DNA from: Enoplolaimus lenunculus
Lineage: Eukaryota; Nematoda; Enoplea; Enoplida; Thoracostomopsidae
Direction: 5' to 3'
Length of the DNA: 64,000 nt
Assembly: GCA_030248215.1 (NCBI GenBank)
Contig: JASANG010001367.1
Coordinates: 124,001-188,000 of the forward strand
The notes below the pieces were generated by a model, which was not told where the DNA came from, searched no databases, and worked only from the letters and a program-made list of their open reading frames with translations. Shown one piece after another: positions 9,001 to 18,555 of the stretch. Made by a program: the position numbers and the translations under genes. Every line of letters begins with the position of its first letter. The first letter of the stretch is position 1.

Positions 9001-11995
9001 AGGCTTAGGCTTAGGCTTAGGCCAGGCTTAGGCTTAGGCTTAGGCTTAGGCTTAGGCTTAGGCTAACTAATCTATTTCAGCAAGAAAACAAGATATTTGA
9101 ATTATCTGTGTATTAAGTAGCGAATAAGAGAAGTAAATTGAACGAAAGTAGTTTAAAGCGGCGGCATGGCCCTTGAAATGTCAAAGCAACCCCCTGATGA
9201 AAAAGCAAAAAAATACGTGAGTGAAGGCTGACTTTTTGCCACACAGCACCCTATATTACGGCAACGTTTACTAGGAAACCGATTGGCCCATGTAAAGGTC
9301 AGGGCCGGAACGTTTTTTTTGCGGGATTGCAAGCTTTAGACCATTTTTTCCTTGGCTTGAATATGCTCATTCGTACGCTCAGGCTTAGGCTTAGGCTTAG
9401 GCTTAGGCTTAGCAATATGCTTATAATACTGTTCCGCCTCCGTTCTTTACATTGGTCAAGCCATTCAAGCTTACGTGCTAAAGCTCGAGGCAATTTTAAC
9501 ATCCAGCCATACTGAAGTTGAGTTGAATCGAATGAAAGTTGCAACAACACGATACCCGAAACACAAAATGCAATGACAAATATTGCACGATGATTTCGTT
9601 CTTCGATCAGTTTAACTGGACTGAAACAGTATTTGTTTTGTAATCAAATCTCATTATATTATTCAAAATTGACAAGCAAGCTTTTTCATTGGATGAGATA
9701 TTAAGGTAATATTTATGTAGAAGGAGCTGATTGGATATCATAGAAGTCCCCCCTGTTGCATGCCATGCTTTTTTGTGTGCAGCTTTAGGGTTGTGGTATA
9801 CTTTGCTGTGCCGGACGTCGCCGCACGCTGCTATGCGTTGCTAACAAAAATGTAACCAAAATCTATTTGGTGACTTGCTGGGGCGGGCGTAGCACAGTGA
9901 GTATGGCATAAGCTTTAAAACCAATGGCTGGCCTAATCTTGTGTCTTTATTGGACCCGTAGCCTAGGGAGGCCACGGTGACAAATACGCCGCCCGTAACA
10001 AATTTTTTGTAATAAAATGGTAACGCGTATACCATCGCCACTCAGCTATAGGAGCTTGACGCTCGAGCCCGAGGGGGTCTCACGTCTTGTGGTGATTTAG
10101 TACTATGTATACGTGTTGCAATTGTTAAACACGGTGCGATATATATTATATACCGTATATACACTGCGCTCAGTTTCCTATATGCAACTCAATGTGATAA
10201 ACGGTTAACTATAAGGTCCCATCCGCCAAGCATAAGCCTGATTTTAAACCCACTTAATCCCAAGCTTAGACCCGGCTAATCGTTGAGGACAGCTTACTAC
10301 GCAATTCCCGGTGGATCGCTGATACAAAAACATTTTCGGTCCGTTTGACGTTTTTTGATGAAACAAAACAACGCGATAAACACCACCTGAAATCATGAAA
10401 TTGTAGGTTAAAATGCATATCAGCCAGGGTGCAACCGGAGTTGAAAAATACCGGAGCCGGAGGTCATCGAAACTTGCCGGAGTCGGAGCCGAAGGTGAGG
10501 CGAACTTAGGTAGTAAAATGATGGTTAATTAGTTAATGTCAGTCAATATCTGCAATATGTTGTTAAGTTGTTTGGTTTTACGCTAAATTTCTGCGAAATT
10601 TCCGAAATTATTTCGTGAAAATTTGTGACAAAAGTAAAACGAAACGCGCTAAACAGATAAATTTAGCAAAATTATGTAAAATTTTACTACCGGAGGCCAA
10701 TTTTCTGCCGGAGCCGGAACCGCAGTTAGACCTACAGTTGTACCCTGATATCAGCAATATATTATTTTGAGAAATTAGTGGATTCAGAAATGTTTACTGG
10801 AGCGATATATATAGGAATCTCATAAATTGAACTAAATTAAAAACAAATCATATGTGTCAAAATATTCTAAATTATGAACCTCACCATTCACTGGCTTGAA
10901 AGCTACAGAAACTATCGCCGAGTTGAACTTTCGCGCAGTGTACACACTGTCAATTCCAATGAGTTGATTAATCAACACAGACGGAAAGTTAGTTGTTTCA
11001 AAGTTAATATTAGTGAACTTTAACTCATTCTGAGTTCTTGATTCTTATTCTGAGTTGAGTTGATTCCGAAGAAACTGATTAATTGAATCCAAATAGTGAG
11101 TCAACTCGGAATTATGAGTTCTCGTAGTTCTAACTCAGTCTGAGTTGAAATCAACTCAATGGAATTTACAGTATGGTTCAGTGCAAATAAATATGATCCA
11201 TTTGGAAACTTGCATAATTTCGTGCTTAAAAGGTTATACAACCTGCCACCAACTACCGATAGGTGCTACACACATTTGAGAACGTGGGCAAGGTTCTATA
11301 GTAGAGGCTGTTTGCCGAAGGCGTCTTAAACGTGTACTCATTTAGAACAATTTGGGAATTTTGAATGGTTTATGAATCTGCTCTCTAAAAACTTAAACTT
11401 AAATTATAACTTAACTAATCTTGAATATTAGTTTAAATGAAACTCATGTAGCTTATCGGACTAACTGGACTTGAACTTACTTTTGGTTTAAGTAGCATCC
11501 ACAAATTATGTGTATCTAAGAATTCATTAAGTTTAGCTTAAACTGAAAAATATGTAAGATTTTAAATGAGTCTAAGCGCAAACCTACCTGTTAATTTAAT
11601 TAACCTACAGAAAGTTTAGTTTAATGCTGCTAATTTAGCTTAACCTTGAATCAAGTTTAGTTTAAGTTTTTAGAAAGTACTGTATGTTTATCCATATATA
11701 CACGATTATATATATCAATATTAATTGAACATAAGTTCGGCAGCCTTTTGAAAATACACCCGTCTATAGCTCTACTGTTGTCGAGTCAGCTATATCAAAG
11801 GAACATTCAATTTACCGCAACTACGGCCATATACTCAAGAAACGTTTGAAAATCAATCAGTTGCCGCGAGTCGAAGCATTCCAAGTCGAGCAAAGTTTGA
11901 TTTAATTTTTTTTCCTCGTCTTCAGCCGTTGTCATCCGAGTCATTGTTTCAGTTGAAACGTTTACTGGCAAAGTAGCAAACAGCGACTCGTTCAT
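39..11995 (-). CDS. STRA6-like multipass membrane receptor (RBP-receptor family), 11 exons, 3' end outside window
   Basis: Exons on the minus strand, 5' to 3': 11816-11995, 10298-10386, 9475-9620, 8581-8750, 7386-7505, 5990-6087, 5678-5841, 4619-4680, 3533-3752, 2023-2177, 39-205. All junctions keep one open frame, about 523 residues, with GT donors and AG acceptors. The product starts MNESLFATL, has an acidic N-glycosylatable N-terminus (NVS, NQT), then repeated hydrophobic segments. Landmarks match vertebrate STRA6 as I remember it, in the same order: KKRQ..(DPPGI)YPVKL against [24 protein letters not shown] against [20 protein letters not shown] against EEYLRNLL; KIYAISDDF..VLSA..YQ against CIYTPQPGF..VLSA..YQ; CYFFAAS..LVLRS against CYISALV..LVLMRS. 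STRA6 moves retinol across the plasma membrane; here the ligand is unknown and only homology is inferred. I chose ATG 11995 because an in-frame stop lies shortly upstream. The introns are full of MITEs. An unrelated multipass family is the alternative; the landmark order makes that unlikely. Confidence 0.8.
206..1364. other. Intron 10 of the STRA6-like gene, rest
   Basis: Non-coding. It holds a fragment of a telomere-repeat element (about 245-400, TTAGGCTTAGGCTTT with a CTACTGTTACCGCCC end) and AT-rich sequence with a GCCGATNCCGAT run (about 548-615). No exon was recognised. Confidence 0.5.
1365..2010. mobile_element. CCGG-rich hAT-like element with internal minisatellite
   Basis: The 3' part (from about 1805) matches the interior of the complete element at 54938-55331, sharing the TTTGTTTGG.GC.TTTCGTTT stretch and the ATTAAACATCATT stretch. 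The 5' part is about five tandem units of roughly 74 bp rich in CCGGAGGT and GACCTCCGGCTCC (1426-1805). The element stops about 14 bp past the donor of STRA6-like exon 10 (2023-2177), so it lies directly in that intron mouth. Ends with a clean TIR are not visible. Confidence 0.6.
1426..1805. repeat. ~74-bp minisatellite, about 5 units
   Basis: Near-identical units, each containing CTACGGCAGAAAACCGACC and ACCATAAAATCTC..CCGGAGG. The later units are almost perfect copies, so the expansion looks recent. Confidence 0.85.
2528..2735. mobile_element. Palindromic MITE, family P2 (TGAGTCAAATTGACTC)
   Basis: Ends CACTGCAAAAAATGG and CCATTTTTTGCAGTG. The whole 208 bp is close to one inverted repeat built from GAGTCAAATT/AATTTGACTC. 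Other copies have TA at their edges (52721, 53000), which points to a Tc1/mariner-type origin. Confidence 0.85.
2824..3037 (+). mobile_element. Telomere-repeat TIR element, subfamily T1
   Basis: Begins GGCCCATGTAAAGATCAGGG and ends CCTGTTCTTTACATTGGCC (inverted). It is flanked by a perfect 8-bp target duplication CAGAATAT (2816-2823 and 3038-3045). The interior is TTAGGC hexamers broken by a GGAATATGCTCATTCTTACGC-like spacer. An 8-bp duplication fits hAT or another 8-bp-TSD superfamily; no transposase is present. Confidence 0.88.
3115..3365. mobile_element. Palindromic MITE, family P1 (ACTCAGAATGAGTT)
   Basis: Ends CACTGCAAATTCC and GAAATTTACAG. The interior is a near-full-length inverted repeat of GAGTTGATTAATCAACTCAG-type sequence, about 250 bp. 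It is one of roughly a dozen copies in the window. Confidence 0.85.
3533..3752 (-). CDS. STRA6-like gene, exon 9 with triplicated acceptor region
   Basis: A 220-nt exon encoding a membrane helix ([12 protein letters not shown]), a glycosylatable loop and the start of the next helix (FWYQAFS). The acceptor GTTTCAG and the first ~35 exon bases recur twice more upstream, near 3900-3960 and 4066-4130, at periods of 170 and 166 bp. Only the copy at 3752 continues into the full exon. Confidence 0.75.
3790..4235. repeat. Tandem triplication of P3-element end plus exon-9 acceptor
   Basis: Two extra copies (periods 170 and 166 bp) of a segment that joins the first ~35 bases and acceptor of STRA6-like exon 9 to the TGACCCGAATAAGAGGG terminus of a P3 element. 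A P3 interior (CCTAATTAAAGTCCAGAAATG) follows to about 4350. Confidence 0.8.
5190..5430 (-). mobile_element. tRNA-like SINE-type repeat, family S2
   Basis: On the minus strand it reads TATAGCTGAGTGATAAATGA..GGGGTTCGACGAATCC, a tRNA-like A box and a degenerate B box. It shares CTCAGCTATA..GCTTGACGCTCGAGCCC with 10030-10200 and 23950-24170. A relic rather than a tRNA gene. Confidence 0.5.
5990..6087 (-). CDS. STRA6-like gene, exon 6 (small linker exon)
   Basis: A 98-nt exon with acceptor TTTCTTAG and donor GTGCGT. It enters at phase 0 and leaves at phase 2, which is exactly what is needed to join 7386-7505 to 5678-5841; without it the downstream exon reads into a stop. It encodes EYRHVRMLL, the counterpart of the EEYLRNLL cytoplasmic segment of STRA6, followed by a Cys-Cys pair. 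Confidence 0.75.
6405..6535 (-). mobile_element. tRNA-derived SINE-like element, family S1
   Basis: The minus strand reads CGTGGCGCAGTGGTAACAGC (A box, D arm) and, about 45 bases on, AGTCCGAAACC (B-box-like). Related copies lie at 6751-6990 and 32200-32335. The anticodon arm is not convincing, so this is a pol III-derived repeat, not a functional tRNA. Confidence 0.6.
6751..6990 (-). mobile_element. tRNA-derived SINE-like element, family S1 (second copy)
   Basis: Shares the GGGACTTC.GACCTTT..AGC.GCTG block and the GCATACATACA.TGCACTGCAC tail with 6405-6660. The tRNA-like head is more decayed than in the first copy. Confidence 0.5.
7637..7862. mobile_element. TIR element, family V (CGTATTCTCAAATGTG)
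   Basis: Begins GTCCGTATTCTCAAATGC and ends GCTACATACATTTGAAAATA in inverted orientation, with the family motif GTTACTAACCGGTTATAGG inside. The length, ~220 bp, matches the copy at 55707-55928. It lies in STRA6-like intron 4. Confidence 0.65.
8218..8545. mobile_element. TIR element, family W (CCAAGAGTGGATGAT)
   Basis: Begins CCAAGAATGGATGATATCC and ends CATCATCCACTCTTGG. The interior has the pair GGCCAAAAACGCAACG..TGCC and CCC-rich runs seen in the copies at 22576-22925 and 35826-36125. Its right end is 36 bp from STRA6-like exon 4. Confidence 0.75.
8789..9063 (+). repeat. Interstitial telomeric array (TTAGGC)n
   Basis: About 46 hexamers of TTAGGC over ~275 bp with few variants (CTCAGG, CTTCGG). 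It is the longest uninterrupted telomere-type array in the window, inside intron 3 of the STRA6-like gene. The T-element termini are absent on both sides, so it is either an expanded T-element core or an independent insertion. Confidence 0.95.
9285..9457 (+). mobile_element. Telomere-repeat TIR element, subfamily T1
   Basis: Ends GGCCCATGTAAAGGTCAGGG and CGTTCTTTACATTGGTC. The flanks AACCGATT and AAGCCATT look like a diverged 8-bp duplication. It sits 17 bp from the donor side of STRA6-like exon 3. Confidence 0.75.
10425..10747. mobile_element. CCGG-rich hAT-like MITE, complete
   Basis: Begins CAGGGTGCAACCGGAG and ends AGTTGTACCCTG, flanked by a perfect 8-bp duplication ATATCAGC (10417-10424, 10748-10755). 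The CAGGG terminus plus 8-bp duplication is the hAT signature. The interior is GCCGGAGCCGGA-type sequence with an AT-rich core. Confidence 0.88.
10945..11172. mobile_element. Palindromic MITE, family P1
   Basis: Ends CACTGTCAATTCCAATGAG and GGAATTTACAG, TA-flanked on the left. It lies in intron 1 of the STRA6-like gene. Confidence 0.85.
11384..11680. mobile_element. TIR element, family K (CTCTAAAAACTTAAACTT)
   Basis: Begins CTCTAAAAACTTAAACTTAA and ends AGTTTAAGTTTTTAGAAAG. A second copy at 18195-18555 shares TTGAATATTAGTTTAA and TCAAGTTTAGTTTAAG. No coding content. Confidence 0.7.
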
Positions 11996-12676
11996 TCTAA
12001 TCCACACTAATTAAGTCGCTGAAAACAGCTTTAATGGCAGGCACGTTGCCAGCTTTACTTTGCTAGGTTGGCTAAAAATATTTCAGGAGGGGCAAACAAG
12101 GGTTTTCGGTCGCTTACTTGCAAGGTTAAAGATTTTCTAGGGAGGTCAAAATTTTGCAGGGGGGCTGAGCCCACCGTAACTCCGTTGGCTGCGGGCCCGT
12201 TTAATTAATGTTCAACATTTTGACGTTTAACGTAAAGCTGGTTCATGTATAAAATTGGTCTCACAAAAGCGGCATAGCGATTGATCTCGAATACAATCAT
12301 AACGCTTAAACTTAAACTTGAGTATATATAACCCTAAATTTAACCTTACACCCCTGTCTTATTTTTAGACAAAGGATTGAAAAAATTCAAAAGCTCAACT
12401 AATGATAAGACGTCTTTTATTACCTGCATTTTTAATATAACCAACTTCGTGCTACCATGCTATACAACTCATTGACCAGCGAAGCTAAATTTGGTTAACG
12501 AAATTTCAGGTCAAAATATACGAAGACTCAACAGATATGCTGGTAATTGCTACGGTTGGTTATTTGAGAACATCAAATATACCTTGAATTTTTCGTATAT
12601 TTAATTTAAAACAAACAGAAGCAAAGCGACCAGTTCAAAATACTGGAAGTGTCGATTTTTGTGTCAAAGATACTGT

Positions 12677-13116
12677 ATAGTGACCTGAATAAACAGGAGG
12701 ACTGATATCTTTGGCCTCTTCAGAGGGTACAACCCTGTTATTCGGTTACGGACTGTTATTTCTTTTTAACCGCACTCCGCAGCATTTTGTTACTGATATA
12801 TATTCGGTATTGCAACTATCTGTTGAATTAAATGTTTATTTGTCTTGTGTCAATAGCTGAGAGCGATAATGCTAGGTTACACTTATGAATATACTTTCAA
12901 AATTTAATTACGCTTTAAAGTTTCGAACTCAACTTTATTTGGTCCTGTAGTCAGTTATGCGCTACAATTAGGGATAATTGTTCATTTATGGGCTCTAATT
13001 AGGGTTTCGTGACTCGATCCGCTTACGGACTCTTATTAGGCATACGGACTCCTATTGATTGTGACTCAAAATGGGGACTCTGTCTTATTACTGCCCTCTT
13101 ATTCGGGTCACTACAG
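12677..13116. mobile_element. TIR element, family P3 (GTAGTGACCCGAATAAGAGGG)
   Basis: Ends TATAGTGACCTGAATAAACA and CCCTCTTATTCGGGTCACTA. The ~430 bp interior has CCTGTTATTCGGTTACGGAC and ACGGACTC.TATTGATTG.GAC blocks shared with 45555-46034 and 58207-58639. Confidence 0.8.
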
Positions 13117-13822
13117 CAAATGCTTAAAATCTATTCACACGATGAATTTATTAGGTGAGTTTCAGTAATAAATATATCGTTGCTAGAATTTACACATGGG
13201 AACGGCTGCAACACTGTATAATGAGCTTTAGCAGCTAAGAATTTTCACCTGAACACCGGAGTTGTTTTACAAGAATACAATAAATTTAATATTGATAAAC
13301 TAATATATTTTAGAAAGTTGTGTAACTCTATATTCTACAAACATTAGCAAAAAAATGCAGTGTAAATAAACGTATTCTACCAGGTAACTTAGTGGAAAAA
13401 TGAGTTTTTCGAATGTTTGTCGTTCAAAAATAGTGTCCCAAAACTGCTAAATATTTTACTGCAGTTAAGATGTCTTCTCGGCGGTGGTGAACATGGGCGT
13501 AGCTTTTAATTTGGAAACGGGGTTACTTTCAGTAAAAATTTCCGGTTCTTGTGTTGCACACTGAAACCGTGTCTAAAAATCCTTGTACAAAAATAGCAAA
13601 AAGAGGTTTTGACATTAAAATGCTTCTGGTTACACACTTGTTGGAGCAGCTGTACTACGACTCGTCAACAGGGGCGAATACGGAACTAAATTTACAGGGT
13701 TCGCAGCCTGGGATCCTACGATCCTAACCGGCTCAGCTTTTGATTGGAGATTAATAATTTTTCGGAGCGGAACAAAAGATTGTTAGATATTTTACAAGCG
13801 TGGCTGCACTTTTGTAGGGAGT

Positions 13823-14465
13823 CAAAATTTGGGTCTTTTCAGTTATCTCACCCCAAACTGCGTTTGGCCAAAAGTGGTCGGATAAATTTTTGCATATTTG
13901 AGCTTCTCATGGCCCCCCTAATAATTCCATGGCCAAATTCGTATTTTTCAAAAATTCGATTTTTAAGGTCCCAATTTCCCCCCTTGCACCTAAAAAAATG
14001 TCAAAAAGTTTGACGAATTATATGTCGTTCGATGCAGATTGCAGAGTTGAGTCTAATGGTGTTAAGTTTTTTGTAATGAGACGATTGGTTAACGAGTTAT
14101 TGTCAAATAACAGATTTGGCGCACTGCCAACGATTTGGGTCGGCGACAAATCAGTTATTTGACCATAATTCGTTAATCAATAGTCTGATTGCAAAAATTT
14201 AACATCGTTGGACACAGCTCCGCAAGCTGTATCAAATGTTATATAAATTGTTGAACTTTTGGACAAAAAAATTTTTGGGCAACAAGGGGGACCTAGGGAC
14301 CTTGAAACATCGCATTTTTCAAAAATCCAAAATTCGGGTATGAAATGATTAGGGCAAATCATGAGAAGCTCAAATATGCAAAAATTTTCAAAATCCAACC
14401 TCTTTTGGGCAAACGTGGGCTTGGGGTGGAACCACTGAAAAGACCCCAAAATGATACTAGGGGGT
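13823..14465. repeat. Large inverted repeat (foldback-type element)
   Basis: The left arm (about 13823-13985: GGGTCTTTTCAGT, GCATATTTGAGCTTCTCATG, TTTTTCAAAAATTCGA) is repeated inverted at about 14290-14460 (CATGAGAAGCTCAAATATGC, ACTGAAAAGACCCC). The arms are about 160 bp with a ~300 bp centre. The short ORFs inside are not protein-like. Confidence 0.75.
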
Positions 14466-14961
14466 AGGTCTTAGCCTGCGGTGTATTCCTCTGGCTACGG
14501 GCACGTGATATTCAATACTGACCAAAACTGCAAAAAATATTACAAAGAGAACTTTAAAAGAGTATTGGCCCTTTAGAGTGATGCTTTGTATACACTGAGC
14601 TAATACCGTTCGACTCGAATCATTTTTTGATTTAAACTTGGTTTGATGCTAAGCGGGGGGTCAACGACACCCAACACCACCGCGTTTTCCTGTTGTGCTT
14701 AATCCTCATTAAAATGTTTTAAGGCATAAACAGCGACGGTAAAGTTATGTTAAGAAGAATTTTTGATACCATAAAGTTGAATACAGATATTTTTCAGTGC
14801 ATTGAATGAAACTTGAAACTGCTTACAGAATAGCTATAATGTCTTAAATACGAGAAATCAAGGAGATAATTTTACAACATACCGCCTCGTTTCAGGACCA
14901 TCTACTTTCAACTCTGTTAAAAATACTGGCCATTGTATAAAACATGGGTGTAACAGTGGTA

Positions 14962-15189
14962 CACTGCATAAAATGGTGAGTCAAATTGACTCTCTTTGAA
15001 ATAGGATCTACGGGATTACACAACTGAGCCAAATTTGACTCCGCCAGAGTCAAATTTGACTCCGCCAGAGTAATATTGACTCACTGAGTCGCACGTTTGA
15101 TTCTGGCGGAGTCAGATGTTGATTCAGTTTCTGTGTCCTGTAGAGCCTATGTCGGAGACACTCAATTTGACTCACTATTTTTTGCAGTG
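14962..15189. mobile_element. Palindromic MITE, family P2
   Basis: Ends CACTGCATAAAATGG and TTTTTTGCAGTG, flanked by TA. A T-element fragment (GTATAAGCATATTCC then AAGCC hexamers) follows directly to about 15245. Confidence 0.8.
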
Positions 15190-15669
15190 TATAAGCATAT
15201 TCCAAAGCCAAAGCCTATGAAGCCTAAGTGTAAGAATGAGCTTACAACTAGCAGTGAAGTCAGTATATTTGCAGGTATTAATCAGTAAATTAGCGCTACA
15301 AACGCACTTGGTCATAATCTAAAATACTAAACAGGCCCACTTCCGTAGTATTCGAAGCCCCCCTTTCAAAATAGTCTACTAAGTTTAGCTGAAGGGCGAA
15401 CCATTTTTCAGCGAAACTGCAACAGAGCAATCTTAAGCTTCAGACTGACTTTTTTGCCTAAGCTTAGGCTCACTCTTAGGTTTAAATTTAATTAGAGACA
15501 CCTCCATACGCGAAGACTTTAGGCGTAAGGATATGCATATACTACTGTTGCTCTCAGCTGCTCAAGGGCCAAAATAGTGAAGTAAACCAGGATGGTATTT
15601 AGGGATTGTTCAATTTTAAGCATCGAAGAACCAATATCAGACTGGTAAATTCATGCATACTTAAAATAT

Positions 15670-15921
15670 ACTGGAAATTCTAATGAGTTAATTAATCAAT
15701 TCAGCTAGCAAGTTGGTTATTTCAGAATTAATGTCTGTAAGCATTAGCTCGCTCTGTGTTGAGTTGATTCTCACTCAGAGTTGAGTTGACTCCGGGTGAG
15801 TTTTTTAATTGTAACTCAGAATGCATTGAATCAACTCAAAATCTGAGTTCTGATAGTCCTAACTCAGACAGAGTGATTCAACTAATGCAGAGTTAAAATC
15901 AACTCACTGAAATTTACAGTG
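15670..15921. mobile_element. Palindromic MITE, family P1
   Basis: Ends TGGAAATTCTAATGAGTTAA and GAAATTTACAGTG, next to TA. It follows decayed T-element material at 15400-15570. Confidence 0.8.
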
Positions 15922-16040
15922 TAATCCATGAACTCAAATTCGAGCAAATATTCGAATTCAATATTCTACACTTGTTCGACGTTTGAAAGCAGGCATTGTC
16001 AACTGTGTAAGACAGATTTTCAAACGACGTACATCAGCAT

Positions 16041-16220
16041 GGACCCATGTTACATTAAGGGGTGTCCATGTGTCTATTGGGTCCATAAACGAGTATGTTT
16101 AGATTCTAGATTACATTTTTTGCTTAGGCTTAGACTTAATCTTAGGCTTAGGAACACATTTTCGCAACGCTTAGGCTTTAGGCTTAGGCTTACGAATACG
16201 CTTAATCTACTGTTACGCCC
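16041..16220 (+). mobile_element. Telomere-repeat element, subfamily T2, 3' end lost
   Basis: Begins GGACCCATGTTACATTAAGG and contains GATTCTAGATTACATTTTTTG, TTAGGC hexamers and a CTACTGTTACGCCCTTAA end. The final AACATTGGCC is missing. Confidence 0.7.
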
Positions 16221-16721
16221 TTAAGTCAGCAGGTGTATCACAAATATGGGTCGGTAATTAAACCAATCAAATACGGACGACGTGTTTAATTTGGTAGTTG
16301 CATCTTTCGCTGGTTCGAAAGTTATAAGACCTGTGATAAACTGGCAGTAGGTGCTACAGTACGTTTAATAACATGGCATAGTATTCAAGGTTTGTTCAAT
16401 CAGTAAAAACCAGCGTTTTAATCGGTTTTTTTTTCGTGCTGCGGCTCTCGAATCAGCAAATCATGAGCTTAGAACACATTTTCTTGATTCAATTAAACCT
16501 TTCTTTTGTTTAATAACACCGTACCGTTCAATATTCTATACTCGGTGTAATTTCGAAATTATACAGCTAATATTAGCATAAATATCATTCAGTATCACGT
16601 GACATGCGAGTTTCCGTTACACATTGAACATCGAGAGCTATGTGTGACTTTGCTGCCCATCATAAACCATGCAATGTGAATAGCAAAAGAAATATGTTGC
16701 ATGAATGTTACGTTTAAATCT

Positions 16722-16722
<1 letters not shown>

Positions 16723-16787
<65 letters not shown>
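16723..16787. repeat. (TA)n microsatellite
   Basis: About 32 uninterrupted TA dinucleotides. Confidence 0.97.
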
Positions 16788-16899
16788 TACATGAAAATAT
16801 CTTGATAATACCAATTTATACAAGAGTCAACATTATGTATAAGCAGCATATTTTAAATAAATATCCATTGTTTTGAATGTTTAATTTCGGTTGAGTTTT

Positions 16900-17800
16900 T
16901 CTAATTTGTAGAGACTCAAGTATGTTCAAACTGAAGCCAGTGCTGAGCGGATTTCCATTTTGGTTTAGCAATCGGGTACACGTTTGAGAAATCACTAAAC
17001 TCGACCGGATGGCCTGAATTGTGACTACGATCACAAATTGCTGATTTTTGTGTTAAACTAGTAACTGCGATAGGAAATTCTTTTGTTTTCAAAAATTCGC
17101 TGAAATATTTGTCTGTTCGTAGAAACCGACGTAATCCAACTGATGGGTTGGAACAAGTATAACTGTAAACGATATGTGACCACAGTAAAGTTAGTGACCC
17201 GATCTTTGTAATTAAACAAACATTTAAGTATGGGGGTGGTTATACGTTAATATAATTACCATTCAATATCGTATTTTCCAAAAAAATGGAAACTCGTTCT
17301 AATTTACTTGTTTAAGAAATTCAAATGAGAACCAAAATAATGTACATTTAGAATTAATATACTCACCTTGGTGTTAGACTGCTCGATGGTTGTTGTGTCA
17401 TTGGAAATTTTTCCACACTGCAAAAAATGGAGACTCAAATTGACTCTTTCCGAAATAGGCTTTTCCTGACTACACAAACTGAGTCAAAATTCGACTTTGC
17501 CTGAGTCAAATTCAACTCAATTTGACTCTGGCGGAGTTGACTTTTGCTTCAGTTTGTGTAGTCAGGAAAAGCCTATTTCGGAGAGAGTCAATTTGACTCA
17601 CCATTTTTTGCAATGCAGACGTTGTTGCTGTTGTTGAAGTGGCCGCCTTAAGTTGGGACTGACTGCTGATTTCCGTTGTCTGCGACGTTTCGGCAATATG
17701 ATGATTGCTGTATAATTGCAGATAATTTGTGAACTTTCAACCTGTGAAAGAAGAATTTTGTTGGTGATATCGATGTTTACACGAGAGTGTAGCATCCGGA
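16900..17800 (-). other. Possible minus-strand exons, unassigned, one interrupted by a P2 MITE
   Basis: On the minus strand a run open from ATG 17795 (MLHSRVNIDITNK) carries an internal acceptor-like TCTTTCACAG, reads a Gln-rich stretch (LQQQQQRL) and stops inside a P2 MITE (17416-17615). Past the MITE the sequence ends at a strong donor, AAG|GTGAGTAT (17363-17370). About 350 bp on, open frames follow CACAATTCAG, one giving FSDFSNVYPIAKPKWK. The phases of these pieces do not join cleanly in any combination I tried. It could be a decayed or wrongly parsed gene; no family was recognised. Confidence 0.22.
17416..17615. mobile_element. Palindromic MITE, family P2
   Basis: Ends CACTGCAAAAAATGG and CCATTTTTTGCAATG; about 200 bp, near-palindromic. 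Confidence 0.85.
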
Positions 17801-18194
17801 CGTTGGCTAATCCAAGAGTTGGATTGCATTGGGTTAAATTTCCTAATTTTTTGGTTAGGAAATGATTGAAAAAATTTTCAATAACTTTTATTGGGAAATT
17901 ATTGATTCTGAAGAAAGATCGTAAGAAATCGAGTTCTTCATGCTAGTAAACTCGAGATGAAGTTCGTTTTGAATTTTAACGGCATGAAGCTGTTTAAAAT
18001 TAGAATTTAATTTGAATAGGTTGCTTTTCGAAATATACCGGTTGAAACTTCTGTTTCAACGTTTCTGCTAACTTTAGCGTCCAAGAAAGAAATGGAAGTG
18101 TTTAATTCAACTTCAATGGTGAATTTTATTTTGGGGTGTTGGTGCTAATTTTCAGATTTTCAATTTTGTAATTTATCGCTGACTAGTGAGACCC

Positions 18195-18555
18195 TCTAAA
18201 AACTTTAACTTAAATTAAAGCTTTACTATACTTGAATATTAGTTTAAGTAAAACTTAAATGGCTGGACGGACTAACTATAAACTAGAATTTTAAGGTTTA
18301 TTTAAACTAACATGTTTTAAGATTAACATGTGTTTAAGTCAACTTATATTTAGTTTATGTAATAAGTACAGCCCAGAAATTATGCGCATCTAACAGTTCA
18401 TTAAGTTTAGCTTAAGCTGAAAAATACGCAAGATTTTAAACGAGTTTAAGCGTAAACCAGCCTGTTAGCTAAGGTAATCTAAAAAGTTATTTTAATACTG
18501 CTGGATTACCTTAAGCTTAAATCAAGTTAGTTTAAGGTTTTAGAGAATAGTTACT
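18195..18555. mobile_element. TIR element, family K (second copy)
   Basis: Begins CTCTAAAAACTTTAACTTAA and ends TAGTTTAAGGTTTTAGAG; it pairs with 11384-11680. It is followed directly by half of a V element (about 18555-18580, ATACGCATTTGAGAAAATGG). Confidence 0.7.

Noticed and set aside
11996-12007. STRA6-like start at 12007
   Set aside because: That codon is GTG; the first ATG after the in-frame stop is 11995.
13744-14449. Protein-coding frames on both strands
   Set aside because: They fall in a large inverted repeat and mirror each other; composition is not protein-like.
16595-16849. Protein with a long Ile-Tyr run
   Set aside because: Translation of the (TA)n microsatellite.
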